A stretch of 64,000 nt of DNA from Actinacidiphila sp. DG2A-62 (GCF_035825295.1 NZ_JAYMGI010000002.1:248001-312000); one strand, 5' to 3'. Positions 1 through 8,804 are shown, counted from the first letter of the stretch. Numbers and translations: made by a program. The notes: a model not told the origin generated them from the sequence alone.

Positions 1-1
1 C

Positions 2-2044
2 CCGTCCGCCGCGGCGGGCCACGCGCCCGCGCTGCCGGTCTTCGACCCGCTGCGTCCCCCGGCGGTGCCGCTCGCGGTGCGCTCGCCGTATCTGAGCACC
101 TGGTTGGCGGCCGACCTGCCGGCCGGCCACTGGCCGAGCTTCTGGACCGGCCGCACCACCGCCATGACCGGCATCGCCCGGATCGACGGCACCGACTACC
201 TCTTCCTCGGCGCGCCCAACATCCCGAACCACCCGCTGCCGCGCGGCCTGGTGCAGCGCTCGCTGACGCTGACCGCGACCCGCTCGCGCTACGTCCTGGA
301 GGGCGGCGGCGCGCGGCTGACCCTGACCTTCCTGTCGCCGGTGGAACCCGGCGACCTGCGCCGCCAGTCGATCCCGATGTCGTACATCACCGCCGAGGTG
401 AGCAGCACCGACGGCAAGGCGCACGACGTCAGCCTGTACTTCGACATCTCCGGCGAGTGGGCGCACGGCAACTCCGGCACGAAGATCCGCTGGGCGCAGG
501 AGCAGGTGCCCGGAACGGCCGGAGGCCCTGACCTGACATCGTTGTCCTTCACGCCGGACAGCCCGCAGGTGCTCAGCGAGAACGGCGACACCGCCTCATG
601 GGGCACGGTGGTGTTCAGCGCGGCGAACCAGTCGGGGCTGACCTGGCAGATCGGCGCCGACACCGACGTGCGCGCCGCCGCGGTCAACAACGGCAAGCTG
701 GCCGACACCGTGGACTCCGCGCAGCCGCGCGCGATCAACGACCGCTGGCCGGTCTTCGCCTTCCACGTCGACCTCGGCAGTGTGCACAACTCCACGCGCA
801 CCGCGACGCTGTCCGTCGGCCACGTCCGCGAGCCGGCGGTCAGCTATCTCGGCCAGCAGCTGCCGCCGCTGTGGAAGTCGTACTGGTCCAGCTGGCAGCA
901 GATGGCCGCCTTCTTCCACTCCGACACGCGCGCGGCGGCCGCCCGCACCTCGGCGCTGGACCGCGCGATCCAGCGGGACGCGACCGCGGCCGGCGGGGCG
1001 AAGTACGCCGCGCTGTGCGCGCTGGCGCTGCGGCAGGCGTACGGCGCCACCGAGCTGGTCAGCCGGGGCGGGAAGCCGTGGGCGTTCCTGAAGGAGATCT
1101 CCTCCGACGGCAACGTCTCCTCGGTGGACGTCACCTACCCGACGATCCCGGTCTTCCTCTACACCGACCCCGCCTACCTGCGGCTGCTGCTCGAACCGCT
1201 GCTGGACTACGCCGAGAACGGCGGCTGGCCCAAGGAGTTCGCCGAGCACGACCTGGGCTCCAGCTACCCCAACGCCTCGGGCCACAACGACGGCAACGAG
1301 GAGGACATGCCGGTCGAGGAGTCGGCCAACATGATCCTGATGGTGGCGGCCTACCTGGCGCGCGCCGACAAGTCCACCGCGAAGGCCTTCGCCGCCGACC
1401 ACTACGCGATCCTCAAGCAGTGGGCGGACTACCTGGTGGCCAACGCCCTCGACCCGGGCTACCAGAACCAGACCGACGACTTCACCGGCTTCATCGCGCA
1501 CAGCGCCAATCTCGCGCTCAAGGGCATCCTCGGCATCGGCGCGATGGCGCAGGTGGCGACCGCGGCGGGCAACGCCACCGACGCGACCCGCTACCGCGCG
1601 ACCGCCCGCGACTATGCCGGGCAGTGGGTCACCAAGGCGCAGGACACCACGCCCGACCACCTCAAGCTGGCCTACGACCAGCCGGGCACGTGGAGCCTGA
1701 AGTACAACGGCTACCCGGACGCGCTGCTCGGGCTCGGGCTGGTGCCCGCGGCCGTGGCCAAGGAGGAGGCCGACTGGTACCTGACGCAGGTCAACCAGTA
1801 CGGCGCGCCGCTCGACCCCCGCCACTCGTACACCAAGGGCGACTGGGAGATGTGGACCGCGGCGTGGCTGCGCGGCCACCCGATCAGCCAGGTGCTGATC
1901 GACACGCTGTACGACTTCGCGACGGCGACGCCGACCCGGGTGCCGTTCTCCGACTGGTACGACACGGTCTCCGGGACGCAGTCCGGCTTCCAGGCGCGGC
2001 CGGTGGTCGGCGGGATCTTCGCGCTGCTGAGCCTGCGCGAGTAG
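2..2044 (+). CDS. Glutaminase-like secreted enzyme (DUF4964/DUF5127/DUF4965 family), 5' truncated
   Basis: The reading frame is open from base 2, so the start lies outside the window; the first GTG inside (65) is internal. The N-terminal stretch FDPLRPPAVPLAVRSPYLS is typical of the DUF4964 segment that opens GtaA-type glutaminases. It is followed by a beta-rich DUF5127-like region and an alpha-helical DUF4965/DUF1793-like toroid containing NASGHNDGNEEDMPVEES and ending KGDWEMWTAAWLRGHP. Family members are secreted; fungal GtaA is an extracellular glutaminase, but most bacterial members are untested. About 680 residues are visible, so only a signal peptide and a short lead are probably missing. 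Substrate is uncertain. It lies next to a sugar-regulator block and may belong to the same exoenzyme set. Confidence 0.75.
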   Translation, partial: PSAAAGHAPALPVFDPLRPPAVPLAVRSPYLSTWLAADLPAGHWPSFWTGRTTAMTGIARIDGTDYLFLGAPNIPNHPLPRGLVQRSLTLTATRSRYVLEGGGARLTLTFLSPVEPGDLRRQSIPMSYITAEVSSTDGKAHDVSLYFDISGEWAHGNSGTKIRWAQEQVPGTAGGPDLTSLSFTPDSPQVLSENGDTASWGTVVFSAANQSGLTWQIGADTDVRAAAVNNGKLADTVDSAQPRAINDRWPVFAFHVDLGSVHNSTRTATLSVGHVREPAVSYLGQQLPPLWKSYWSSWQQMAAFFHSDTRAAAARTSALDRAIQRDATAAGGAKYAALCALALRQAYGATELVSRGGKPWAFLKEISSDGNVSSVDVTYPTIPVFLYTDPAYLRLLLEPLLDYAENGGWPKEFAEHDLGSSYPNASGHNDGNEEDMPVEESANMILMVAAYLARADKSTAKAFAADHYAILKQWADYLVANALDPGYQNQTDDFTGFIAHSANLALKGILGIGAMAQVATAAGNATDATRYRATARDYAGQWVTKAQDTTPDHLKLAYDQPGTWSLKYNGYPDALLGLGLVPAAVAKEEADWYLTQVNQYGAPLDPRHSYTKGDWEMWTAAWLRGHPISQVLIDTLYDFATATPTRVPFSDWYDTVSGTQSGFQARPVVGGIFALLSLRE

Positions 2045-2118
2045 CTTGCGCGGACCCGCGACGCGGGCGCCCGGGGCCGGGAGACCGGCGCCGGGCGCTC
2101 GGTGCGTGGGCGCGGCGG

Positions 2119-2194
2119 GCGCGGGGTGCGGGGGCAGGGCGGGCGCGGGGTGCGGGGGCGCGGGGTGCGGAGGCGCAACGGGCGCGGGGTGCGG
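2119..2194. repeat. Four copies of a GC-rich 13-mer in a 3' intergenic region
   Basis: The 13-mer GCGCGGGGTGCGG occurs at 2119, 2143, 2158 and 2182, spaced 24, 15 and 24 bases, within GC-rich low-complexity DNA between the glutaminase-like gene and the convergent lacI-type gene. There is no convincing coding frame. It could be slippage-prone spacer DNA or part of a bidirectional termination zone. Confidence 0.5.
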
Positions 2195-2226
2195 TGGCGA
2201 GGTCGGGCGCGGCGCGGTCCGGGCGC

Positions 2227-3243
2227 TCAGGCGTCCTGCGCGGCCGTCGACTCGCGGGCGATGAGGGTGTAACCGGGCTGGATGCGCTCGGGGTTGACGT
2301 CCTGGGCTCCGGTCAGCCGGGCCACCACGCGCTCCACCGCGAGCCGCGCGATGGCCTGCTTGTCCGGGGAGACCGTGGTCAGCGCGATGGTGGAGAAGCG
2401 GCCCTCCTCCACGTCGTCGAAGCCGACCACCGACACGTCCTGCGGCACCCGCAGTCCGCGCTCGACCAGGGCGCGCATCGCGCCGAGCGCCATCAGGTCG
2501 TTGTACGCGAACACCGCGTCGGGGCGCTCCCCGCGGTCCAGCAGCGCGTTCATCGCCGCGGCGCCGTCCCAGCGGCCGTAGCCGTCGGTGGCCGCGACCA
2601 GCGACTCGTCGCAGGGCAGTCCGGCCGAGACCAGCTCCTCGCGCCAGCCGCGCAGCCGCAGGTGGGCGGGGCGGCGGGCCATCTCCCTGCGGGCGCCGAT
2701 GAAGGCGACGCGGCGGCGGCCGAGTCCGGTCAGGTGGCGCACCGCGGTGCGGGCCGCGGCCACGTTGTCGATGGCGATCTGGTCGTAGGGCGCTTCGTAC
2801 TCGCGCTCGCCGAGCAGCACCAGCGGCGCGTCGTCGCGGCGGCCGAGGAGGTCGGAGGTCTCCAGCTCGATCGGGCTGAGGATCAGGCCGTCGATGACAT
2901 GGGCCCGGAAGCCCTGCGTGACCAGGACCTCCTTCTCCCGCTGGCCCGCGGTGTGGTCGAGCAGCACGGTGTAGTCGTGCCGGGCGGCCGCGTCGATGAC
3001 CGCGCCGGCCAGCTCGGCGAAATAGGGGTTGCCCAGTTCCGGCACCGCGAGCGCGATGATGCCGGTGCGGCCCTTGCGCAGGTGCCGGGCGGTCAGGTTG
3101 GGCCGGTATCCCAGCTCGTCGATGGCCCGCTGGACGCGCTCGCGCATCCCGGGCGTGACGTGGGGATAGTTGTTGACCACGTTGGACACGGTCTTGACGG
3201 ACACGCCGGCCAGCTGCGCGACGTCTTTGAGGCTGGCGCCCAC
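2227..3243 (-). CDS. LacI family transcriptional regulator
   Basis: A 338-residue regulator. Residues 3-50 form the LacI helix-turn-helix and hinge (LKDVAQLAGVSVKTVSNVVN, then YRPNLTARHLRKGRTG). The rest is a periplasmic-binding-protein-like effector domain with VVGFDDVEEGRFSTIALTTV near the C-terminus. I chose the GTG at 3243 because GAAGGA precedes it by a good spacing and the protein then starts right at the HTH; the upstream open frame has no family signal. The gene is divergent from the hydrolase at 3748, and two AACGTT-centred operator-like sites lie between them, suggesting autoregulation and control of a sugar-related target. The effector is probably a mono- or oligosaccharide but cannot be read from sequence. 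Confidence 0.93.
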   Translation of the reverse strand: MGASLKDVAQLAGVSVKTVSNVVNNYPHVTPGMRERVQRAIDELGYRPNLTARHLRKGRTGIIALAVPELGNPYFAELAGAVIDAAARHDYTVLLDHTAGQREKEVLVTQGFRAHVIDGLILSPIELETSDLLGRRDDAPLVLLGEREYEAPYDQIAIDNVAAARTAVRHLTGLGRRRVAFIGARREMARRPAHLRLRGWREELVSAGLPCDESLVAATDGYGRWDGAAAMNALLDRGERPDAVFAYNDLMALGAMRALVERGLRVPQDVSVVGFDDVEEGRFSTIALTTVSPDKQAIARLAVERVVARLTGAQDVNPERIQPGYTLIARESTAAQDA

Positions 3244-3312
3244 GGAGTTCCTTCCCGCCGACCGGGTCCCGGGTGTGCGGGTGGAGGCACCGCCCGCACA
3301 CCCGAGTATGTG

Positions 3313-3330
3313 TTTTACAACGTTATATAG
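3313..3330. promoter_or_regulatory. Putative LacI-type operator 1
   Basis: An AT-rich imperfect palindrome centred on AACGTT (3319-3324); 6 of 9 half-site positions are symmetric. It shares TTTTAYAACGTT with a second site at 3489. It lies 70-90 bases upstream of the LacI-type start codon. LacI-family operators commonly have a central CG flanked by AT-rich arms. Confidence 0.5.
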
Positions 3331-3488
3331 CGCCATCCGGCCGCCGCAAGTCTCCGGCGGCGGCTTCTGCGCTCGACTGACACGTACACGACGAGCGGCA
3401 GACAGGGGCGATCCGGCCACCCGTGTTGAGCCACCGGCTCCCGCCCGTTGCCGCCGTGCGGATCTTTCCCGCAACGGCCGAGGCCCGA

Positions 3489-3506
3489 TTTTATAACGTT
3501 GAACGC
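3489..3506. promoter_or_regulatory. Putative LacI-type operator 2
   Basis: This site repeats the left arm of operator 1 (TTTTATAACGTT at 3489-3500), but its right half is poorly conserved. The two centres are 176 bases apart, a distance that would allow looping. Assignment rests only on similarity to the first site. Confidence 0.4.
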
Positions 3507-3747
3507 ACCCCTCCCGCTGGCAGCACTCCCCCGGCCGCCCCGGTGCGGGCGGACCGCTCCCGCGCCGGCGGACCGCGGCGGCAAGCCGTTCGACGACTCT
3601 ACGGCCGGCCGGGGGGCGTTTTGCCGGAACGGCAAGCGGGGTCGGCGCGTGTCGCGCGTCCGGCGCATGATCGGCCCCGTCACCGCCGTGCGCCGCGGGC
3701 GCGAGGACGCGCCGGCCGGCGGAGGACGACACCCCCCGAGGAGAGCC

Positions 3748-4731
3748 ATGCCCGAGCGAGCCGGAACGCACCCCACCCACCGCCTGGTACCCGGACCCGC
3801 CGGACGCGTCCACCTGATCGAGCAGGGGTCAGGACCGCTGGTGCTGCTCGTGCACGGCTTCCCCGAGTCGTGGTACTCCTGGCGCCGCCAACTGCCGGCG
3901 CTGGCCGCCGCGGGGTACCGCGCGGCGGCGATCGACGTACGCGGGTACGGCCGCTCGTCCAGGCCGGACGACCCGGCCGCCTACCGGATGACCGAGCTGG
4001 TCGAGGACAACGCGGCCGTCGTGCACGCGCTCGGCGAGGAGCGCGCGGTGGTCGTCGGGCACGACTGGGGGGCCGCGATCGCGGCGAACTCGGCGCTGCT
4101 GCGGCCGGAGGTCTTCCGCGCGGTGGGGATGCTCAGCGTCCCCTACACCCCGCGCGGCGGCCCGCGGCCCGGCGAGGTGTTCGCCGCGATGGGCGGCGAG
4201 GAGGAGTTCTACGTCTCCTACTTCCAGCGGCCGGGCCGCGCCGAGGCCGAGATCGAGCCGGACGTGCGGGGCTGGCTGGCCGGTTTCTACGCCGCGCTGT
4301 CCGCCGACACCATGCCCGGTGCGGGTGCGCCCGACCCGCACTTCGTCGCCCGCGGCGGGACGCTGCGCGAGCGCTTCCCCGCGGGCGCGCTCCCGGCCTG
4401 GCTGAGCGCCGGGGAACTCGACTTCTACGCCGGGGAGTTCGAGCGGACCGGACTGACCGGGGCGCTGAACCGCTACCGGGCCATGGACCGGGACTGGCAG
4501 GACCTGGCGGCACTGGACGGCGCGCCGATCCCCCAGCCCTCGCTGTTCGCCGGCGGGAGTCTGGACGCGTCCACCGCGTGGCTGTCCGAGGCGATCGCCG
4601 CCTTCCCGGCCACGCTGCCCGGCCTGACCTCCTCGACCGTCCTGGAGGGCTGCGGCCACTGGATCCAGCAGGAGCGCCCCGAGGAGGTCAACCGGCTGCT
4701 CACCCAGTGGCTGGCGAAGCTCCCGGGATGA
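3748..4731 (+). CDS. Alpha/beta hydrolase, epoxide hydrolase-like
   Basis: A 327-residue cytoplasmic alpha/beta hydrolase. Visible features are the oxyanion-hole motif HGFPESWYSWRRQL (about residue 32), the nucleophile elbow GHDWGA with Asp as nucleophile (about 109), and the catalytic histidine in GCGHWIQQERPEEV near the C-terminus. HGxP plus an Asp nucleophile is the epoxide-hydrolase/haloalkane-dehalogenase signature. The ATG at 3748 follows GAGGAG with good spacing. It is divergent from the LacI gene and convergent with the Gfo/Idh/MocA gene. Hydrolysis of an epoxide to a diol is likely; the substrate is unknown. Confidence 0.88.
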   Translation: MPERAGTHPTHRLVPGPAGRVHLIEQGSGPLVLLVHGFPESWYSWRRQLPALAAAGYRAAAIDVRGYGRSSRPDDPAAYRMTELVEDNAAVVHALGEERAVVVGHDWGAAIAANSALLRPEVFRAVGMLSVPYTPRGGPRPGEVFAAMGGEEEFYVSYFQRPGRAEAEIEPDVRGWLAGFYAALSADTMPGAGAPDPHFVARGGTLRERFPAGALPAWLSAGELDFYAGEFERTGLTGALNRYRAMDRDWQDLAALDGAPIPQPSLFAGGSLDASTAWLSEAIAAFPATLPGLTSSTVLEGCGHWIQQERPEEVNRLLTQWLAKLPG

Positions 4732-4735
4732 GCCC

Positions 4736-4751
4736 CCGGCGGCTTCGCCGG
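4736..4751. terminator. Short hairpin between convergent genes
   Basis: CCGGCG-GCTT-CGCCGG forms a 6-bp stem with a 4-base loop just after the hydrolase stop codon and before the convergent oxidoreductase stop. There is no U tract, which is common for Streptomyces terminators. Confidence 0.35.
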
Positions 4752-4781
4752 CCGCTCCCCCGCACCGGACCGGGGCCGCTC

Positions 4782-6041
4782 CTAGACCGGCTCCGGGAGC
4801 GCGACCACCGTGCCGGTGGTCCTCGCCTCCTCCGCGGCCCAGACCACGCGGTGGCTGGCCAGGCTCGCCGCCGCGTCGGACTTCAGGATGCCGCGGTCCC
4901 CGCCGGCGACCGCCGCCAGGAACGCGTCCATGAGCGCCTCGTCGCCGCCCCCGTGGCCGTCGGCCGCCGAGGCGCCCGCGGTGGTGCGGGTGTCGACGAG
5001 GCCCTCCTCGCCGGTGCGGAAGTCGACCGTCCTGATGGTCACGCCGTCCCCGTCCAGGTAGCCGTGGGTGCCCAGCAGCCGGGTCCTGCGGTGCTCCTGC
5101 GGGGTGAAGGCGCTCATGGTGAACGAGCAGGTGGCGCCGTCGTCGAACTCCATCGAGACCACCTGGTGGTCGACCACGTCGTTGTCGCAGGCGTAGACGC
5201 AGCGGCCGTACGGACCGGTGCGCAGCGCTTCGAGCACACCGGCCTCGGTGTGGTCCTCGGTGACCGCCGACAGCGGCCAGAAGCGGCTCTCCGGGTCGTC
5301 CAGGCAGCCCAGGTACAGGCGCTTGGCCGAGTACGGGCAGGTGCTCTCGATCGGGCAGTCGGTGCAGCGCGCGGCGGCGCCGGCCGGCGCGGCCTCGGCG
5401 CGGAAGTGGGTCAGGCTGCCGAAGGAGCTGACCCGGCGCGGCGCCCGGCCGAAGAGGTAGACCAGCCAGTCGATGTCGTGGCAGGACTTGGTGAGCAGCA
5501 TCGGCGCGGAGGTGTCGGAGCGGCGCCAGTTGCCGCGGACGAAGGAGTGCGCCTGGTGCCACCAGCCGACCGGCTCCAGGTGCTGGACGCTGACCAGCCG
5601 GCCGATCACGCCCTCGTCCAGCATCCGCTTGAGCTCTCGCGTGTACGGCGTGTAGCGCAGCACGTGGCAGACCGCGAGCATGATCTTGTTCCGCTCGGCG
5701 GCCTCGGCGATCTCCTCCGACTCCGCCTCGGTCGCGGCCATCGGCTTCTCCAGGAGTACGTGGTAGCCGAGGTCCGCGAGCGCGACGGCCGGGCCGGTGT
5801 GCTGGCGGTCCTGGGTGGCCACGATCGCCGCGTCGGCGACCTTCCCGGCCGCCGCCAGCTGCGACCAGTCGGCGTACACCCGGTCCGGCGGCACCGCGAA
5901 CTCCTCGGCCGCGGCGGCGCGCCGCACCGGGTCGGGCTCGGCCAGCGCCACCACCTGCCCGGCGCCGGAGACCTGCGCGTGACGTGCGTATGACCGACCG
6001 CGCAGCCCGGCTCCGACGAGAGCTAGAGTCACCCGAGACAT
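4782..6041 (-). CDS. Gfo/Idh/MocA family NAD(P)-dependent oxidoreductase
   Basis: 419 residues. The N-terminal Rossmann fold starts VTLALVGAGLRGRSYARHA, and the EKP motif (HVLLEKPMAAT, about residue 96) carries the conserved Lys. The C-terminal alpha/beta domain contains KSCHDIDWLVYLFG. A cysteine-rich insert, CTDCPIESTCPYSAKRLYLG (about 228-248), suggests a bound metal or structural disulfides; it recurs in one subgroup of the family. The ATG at 6041 is preceded by AAAGGA; an in-frame ATG 12 codons upstream is less well placed. The family oxidises sugars and cyclitols, and the related GH109 enzymes use NAD to cleave alpha-GalNAc. It is divergent from the ROK regulator, so a role in sugar catabolism is likely. 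Confidence 0.9.
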   Translation of the reverse strand: MSRVTLALVGAGLRGRSYARHAQVSGAGQVVALAEPDPVRRAAAAEEFAVPPDRVYADWSQLAAAGKVADAAIVATQDRQHTGPAVALADLGYHVLLEKPMAATEAESEEIAEAAERNKIMLAVCHVLRYTPYTRELKRMLDEGVIGRLVSVQHLEPVGWWHQAHSFVRGNWRRSDTSAPMLLTKSCHDIDWLVYLFGRAPRRVSSFGSLTHFRAEAAPAGAAARCTDCPIESTCPYSAKRLYLGCLDDPESRFWPLSAVTEDHTEAGVLEALRTGPYGRCVYACDNDVVDHQVVSMEFDDGATCSFTMSAFTPQEHRRTRLLGTHGYLDGDGVTIRTVDFRTGEEGLVDTRTTAGASAADGHGGGDEALMDAFLAAVAGGDRGILKSDAAASLASHRVVWAAEEARTTGTVVALPEPV

Positions 6042-6113
6042 GGGGTCCTTTCCCGTACTTACGAAGGAGTCCCTCATTATTAGGCGCGTGGTGACCGATC
6101 TCAAGGGGGCGTC

Positions 6114-7304
6114 GTGACCGAGACTCCGAGCGGCGGCGACCTGTCCCGGCTGCGGCGGCTCAACTCGCTCGCGGTGATCGGGGCGTTGCGCACCGGGCCC
6201 GCGCTGACGCTGACCGAGCTGGCCCGGCGGACCGGGCTGTCCCGGGCGTCCACCGAGGACGTGGTGCGCGAACTGCTGGAGCGCGGCTGGCTGGCCGAGG
6301 TCGCGGCGGCGGCCGGCACGGTGGGCAGGCCGGCGCGGCGGTTCCGGTTCCGCGCGGACGCCGGCCGGGTGCTGGGCGTGGACATCGGCGGGCACAAGAT
6401 CCTCGCGCTGGTGGCGGACCTGGACGGCACGGTGCTGCACAGCGCCCGGGTCGCCGTCGCGCCCGCGATGGGCCGCGGCGACCGGCTGGCGGCGCTGGAC
6501 CGCGCGGTGGCCGACGCGCTGGCGGGCGCCGGGCTCGCCGCCGACGCGGTGTGGGCGGCGGGCGCGGCCACCACCGGGCTGGTGGACGGCGGCGGCCGGG
6601 TGATGCTGTCCGAGGCGCTGCCGGAGTGGACCGGCGTGGACGTGCGGGCGCACCTGCGCCGGCTGGTGGGCGGACCGGTGCTGGTGGAGAACGACAGCAA
6701 GCTGGCCGCGCTCGCCGAGTCCTGGTGCGGGGCGGCGCGGTACGCCAAGGACGTGGTGGTGATCCTGGCCGGGCTGCGCACCGGCGCCGGGCTGATCATC
6801 GACGGCAAGCTGCACCGGGGCTTCGGCAACGCGGCCGGCGAGATCGGCGCGCTGCCCGCGTCAGGGTGGATCAGGGCGCAGGAGCACCTGCGGGCGTGGC
6901 CGCCGGAGCAGCCGCGGGCGGCGGCGGGGCGGCGCGCGGCCGACCAGGAGGCCGCGGCCGAGGCGGTGTTCGAGGCGGCCCGGGCGGGCGACCGCAAGGC
7001 GGCGGCGGTGGTGCGCCGCTACGTGCGGGACGTGGCGGTCGGCACCGCGGCGCTGGTGCTCACGCTCGACCCCGAACTCGTGGTGATCGGCGGCGGGTTC
7101 TCGCGTTCGGCGGACCTGATCGCGGAGCCGCTGCGGCGCGAGCTGGACCGCTGGTGCATCCGTACGCCGGAGGTGCGCGTCTCGGAGTTCGGCGACGAGG
7201 GGGTGGCGCTGGGCGCGCTGCGGCTGGCCCTGGACCACGTGGACGCGGAGTTGCGCGAGCGCCCGGAGCTGGGCGGCCCCGAGGACTTCGCGCGCCGCGG
7301 CTGA
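6114..7304 (+). CDS. ROK family transcriptional regulator
   Basis: 396 residues: a winged helix at about residues 15-60 (LTLTELARRTGLSRASTEDV) joined to a ROK sugar-kinase-like domain with VLGVDIGGHKILALVADLDG, ENDSKLAALAESW and a TGAGLIIDGKLHRG-type loop. The zinc-binding CxCGxxGCxE motif of classical ROK proteins is absent; a short proline/tryptophan segment takes its place, so it is more likely a sensor than an active kinase. The GTG start at 6114 follows AAGGGGGC. It sits between the divergent oxidoreductase and the co-directional importer operon and is the obvious candidate regulator of both. NagC-type ROK proteins respond to amino sugars. Confidence 0.9.
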   Translation: MTETPSGGDLSRLRRLNSLAVIGALRTGPALTLTELARRTGLSRASTEDVVRELLERGWLAEVAAAAGTVGRPARRFRFRADAGRVLGVDIGGHKILALVADLDGTVLHSARVAVAPAMGRGDRLAALDRAVADALAGAGLAADAVWAAGAATTGLVDGGGRVMLSEALPEWTGVDVRAHLRRLVGGPVLVENDSKLAALAESWCGAARYAKDVVVILAGLRTGAGLIIDGKLHRGFGNAAGEIGALPASGWIRAQEHLRAWPPEQPRAAAGRRAADQEAAAEAVFEAARAGDRKAAAVVRRYVRDVAVGTAALVLTLDPELVVIGGGFSRSADLIAEPLRRELDRWCIRTPEVRVSEFGDEGVALGALRLALDHVDAELRERPELGGPEDFARRG

Positions 7305-7424
7305 GGGCGCTCCGGCCGGTCCGCGTCCGGTCCCGGGCCGGTCCCGGGCCGGTTCGAGGCCGTGGCGGGGAGCGGCGGGAGCGGGCGGGCGCGGCGCCGG
7401 GAGGATTTCGTAACCCGCCAGGTC

Positions 7425-7456
7425 TTGACTTAATTCCCCTGGACTCCATGATTAAT
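7425..7456 (+). promoter_or_regulatory. Promoter/operator region of the forward importer operon
   Basis: A rare AT-rich island in the 218-base gap before the binding-protein gene. It has a TTGACT -35-like hexamer at 7425 and AT-rich candidate -10 sequence around 7448-7456 (ATGATTAAT). The TTAATT and ATTAAT pieces form an irregular inverted repeat that could be a ROK-type site. Exact promoter positions are uncertain. Confidence 0.4.
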
Positions 7457-7522
7457 GCCACTTGACGACTCCGGCTGACGGTCCGCCGCCGGGGCGCGTG
7501 CGAACCCTCGGGAGGGGCCGGT

Positions 7523-8803
7523 ATGCGGAAGAAGTCTGCGTGGTGGTGTGCGGTGGCGGTGGGAGCGGTGCTGACCGCCTCGGCCTGTTCGTCGGGCGGG
7601 AGCGGCTCGGACGCGAGCGGGTCCGGCGGGTCCGGCGGCAAGGTGACGCTGTCGTACGGCGTCTGGGACGCGACCCAGAAGACGGCGATGGAGCGGCTGG
7701 CCGCCGAGTTCGGCCGGACCCACCCGAACATCTCGGTGAAGGTCGAGCTGACCCCGTGGGCGGACTACTGGACCAAGCTCAAGGCCGCCGCCACCGGCGG
7801 CTCGGCGCCCGACGTGTTCTGGATGAACGGCCCCAACTTCCAGCTCTACGCGTCCAACGGCGTGATCCGCCCGCTGGACGACGGCATCGCCAGGGACAAG
7901 GTGGACCTCACCGCCTATCCCAAGCAGTTGGTGGACCTGTACACCTACCAGGGCAAGCACTACGGGCTGCCCAAGGACATGGACACCGTCGGCGTCTGGT
8001 ACAACAAGACGCTCTTCGACGCGGCCAAGGTCCCGTACCCGAAGGCGGGCTGGACCTGGAGCGACTTCCAGGACGCGGCCGCGCGGCTGACCGACGCGAG
8101 CAAGGGCCAGTACGGCACCGACGCGGAGCTGACCAGCTTCCAGGAGTACCAGTACGACACCATCGCCCAGGCCGGCGGCTACGTGATCTCGCCGGACGGC
8201 AAGAAGTCGGGCTACGCGGACCCCAAGACCATCCAGGGCCTGCGCTTCTGGACCGACCTGATCGCCAAGAAGCAGTCGCCTGACCTGAAGACGATGACCG
8301 ACACCGCGCCGCTGCAGCTGTTCGAGGCCGGCAAGATCGCGATGTACTGGGGCGGTTCCTGGGACGCCTCGGAGTTCGGCGGCAACAGCTACACCAAGGA
8401 CCGGGTCGACGTCGCGCCGTTGCCCAAGGGAGAGAAGCAGGCGACGATCATCCACGGTCTGGCCAACGTGGTGTCGTCCCGGACCAAGCACGCCGACCAG
8501 GCGTGGCAGTTCGTGGACTTCCTCGGCTCCCGTCAGGCCGCCGAGATCCTCGCCAAGAGCGGCGCGATGCCGGCGTACAACGGCACCCAGAGCGCCTGGA
8601 TCGCCGCGCATCCGCAGTTCCACCTGCAGACCTTCCTCGACGAGGTGCCGTACAGCGTGCCGTACCCGGTCTCGAAGAACACCGCCGCCTGGAACGAGGC
8701 CGAGCTGACCTACCTCACCAAGGCGTGGAACGGCCAGGAGCCGCTGGACAGGGCCGCGAAGGACCTGGCCGCGGCGATGGACGACCTGCTCGCCAAGGAG
8801 TGA
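7523..8803 (+). CDS. ABC sugar transporter substrate-binding lipoprotein (Sec type)
   Basis: 426 residues. A short Sec signal ends in a lipobox with TASAC, lipidated Cys22, then a Gly/Ser linker and a family-1 solute-binding fold (VTLSYGVWDATQKTAMERLA, GSAPDVFWMNGPNFQLYASN, KIAMYWGGSWDAS). It is anchored outside the membrane and captures oligosaccharides. The ATG at 7523 follows GGGAGGGG. It is the first gene of an operon with two permeases and a GH135-like exoenzyme, so its ligand is plausibly a product of that enzyme. No ATPase gene is present; Streptomyces importers of this type usually share the MsiK ATPase encoded elsewhere. Confidence 0.93.
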   Translation: MRKKSAWWCAVAVGAVLTASACSSGGSGSDASGSGGSGGKVTLSYGVWDATQKTAMERLAAEFGRTHPNISVKVELTPWADYWTKLKAAATGGSAPDVFWMNGPNFQLYASNGVIRPLDDGIARDKVDLTAYPKQLVDLYTYQGKHYGLPKDMDTVGVWYNKTLFDAAKVPYPKAGWTWSDFQDAAARLTDASKGQYGTDAELTSFQEYQYDTIAQAGGYVISPDGKKSGYADPKTIQGLRFWTDLIAKKQSPDLKTMTDTAPLQLFEAGKIAMYWGGSWDASEFGGNSYTKDRVDVAPLPKGEKQATIIHGLANVVSSRTKHADQAWQFVDFLGSRQAAEILAKSGAMPAYNGTQSAWIAAHPQFHLQTFLDEVPYSVPYPVSKNTAAWNEAELTYLTKAWNGQEPLDRAAKDLAAAMDDLLAKE

Positions 8804-8804
8804 C

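Larger units (their letters stand above)
3244..3747. promoter_or_regulatory. Divergent promoter region between lacI-type and hydrolase genes
   Basis: This 504-base non-coding stretch separates the divergent LacI regulator and the epoxide-hydrolase-like gene. It is unusually AT-rich around 3311-3330 and 3487-3502, where two related operator-like sites sit. I see no credible small gene here. Confidence 0.6.

Noticed and set aside
596..3330. Very long open frames on both strands across the glutaminase-like and LacI genes.
   Set aside because: They are Arg/Ala/Gly/Pro-rich frames produced by extreme GC bias, with no family motifs; the real genes occupy other frames.
4782..6041. Calling the Gfo/Idh/MocA protein a GH109 alpha-N-acetylgalactosaminidase.
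   Set aside because: It shares the fold and NAD site, but the Cys insert and overall motifs do not clearly match GH109; only a family-level call is safe.
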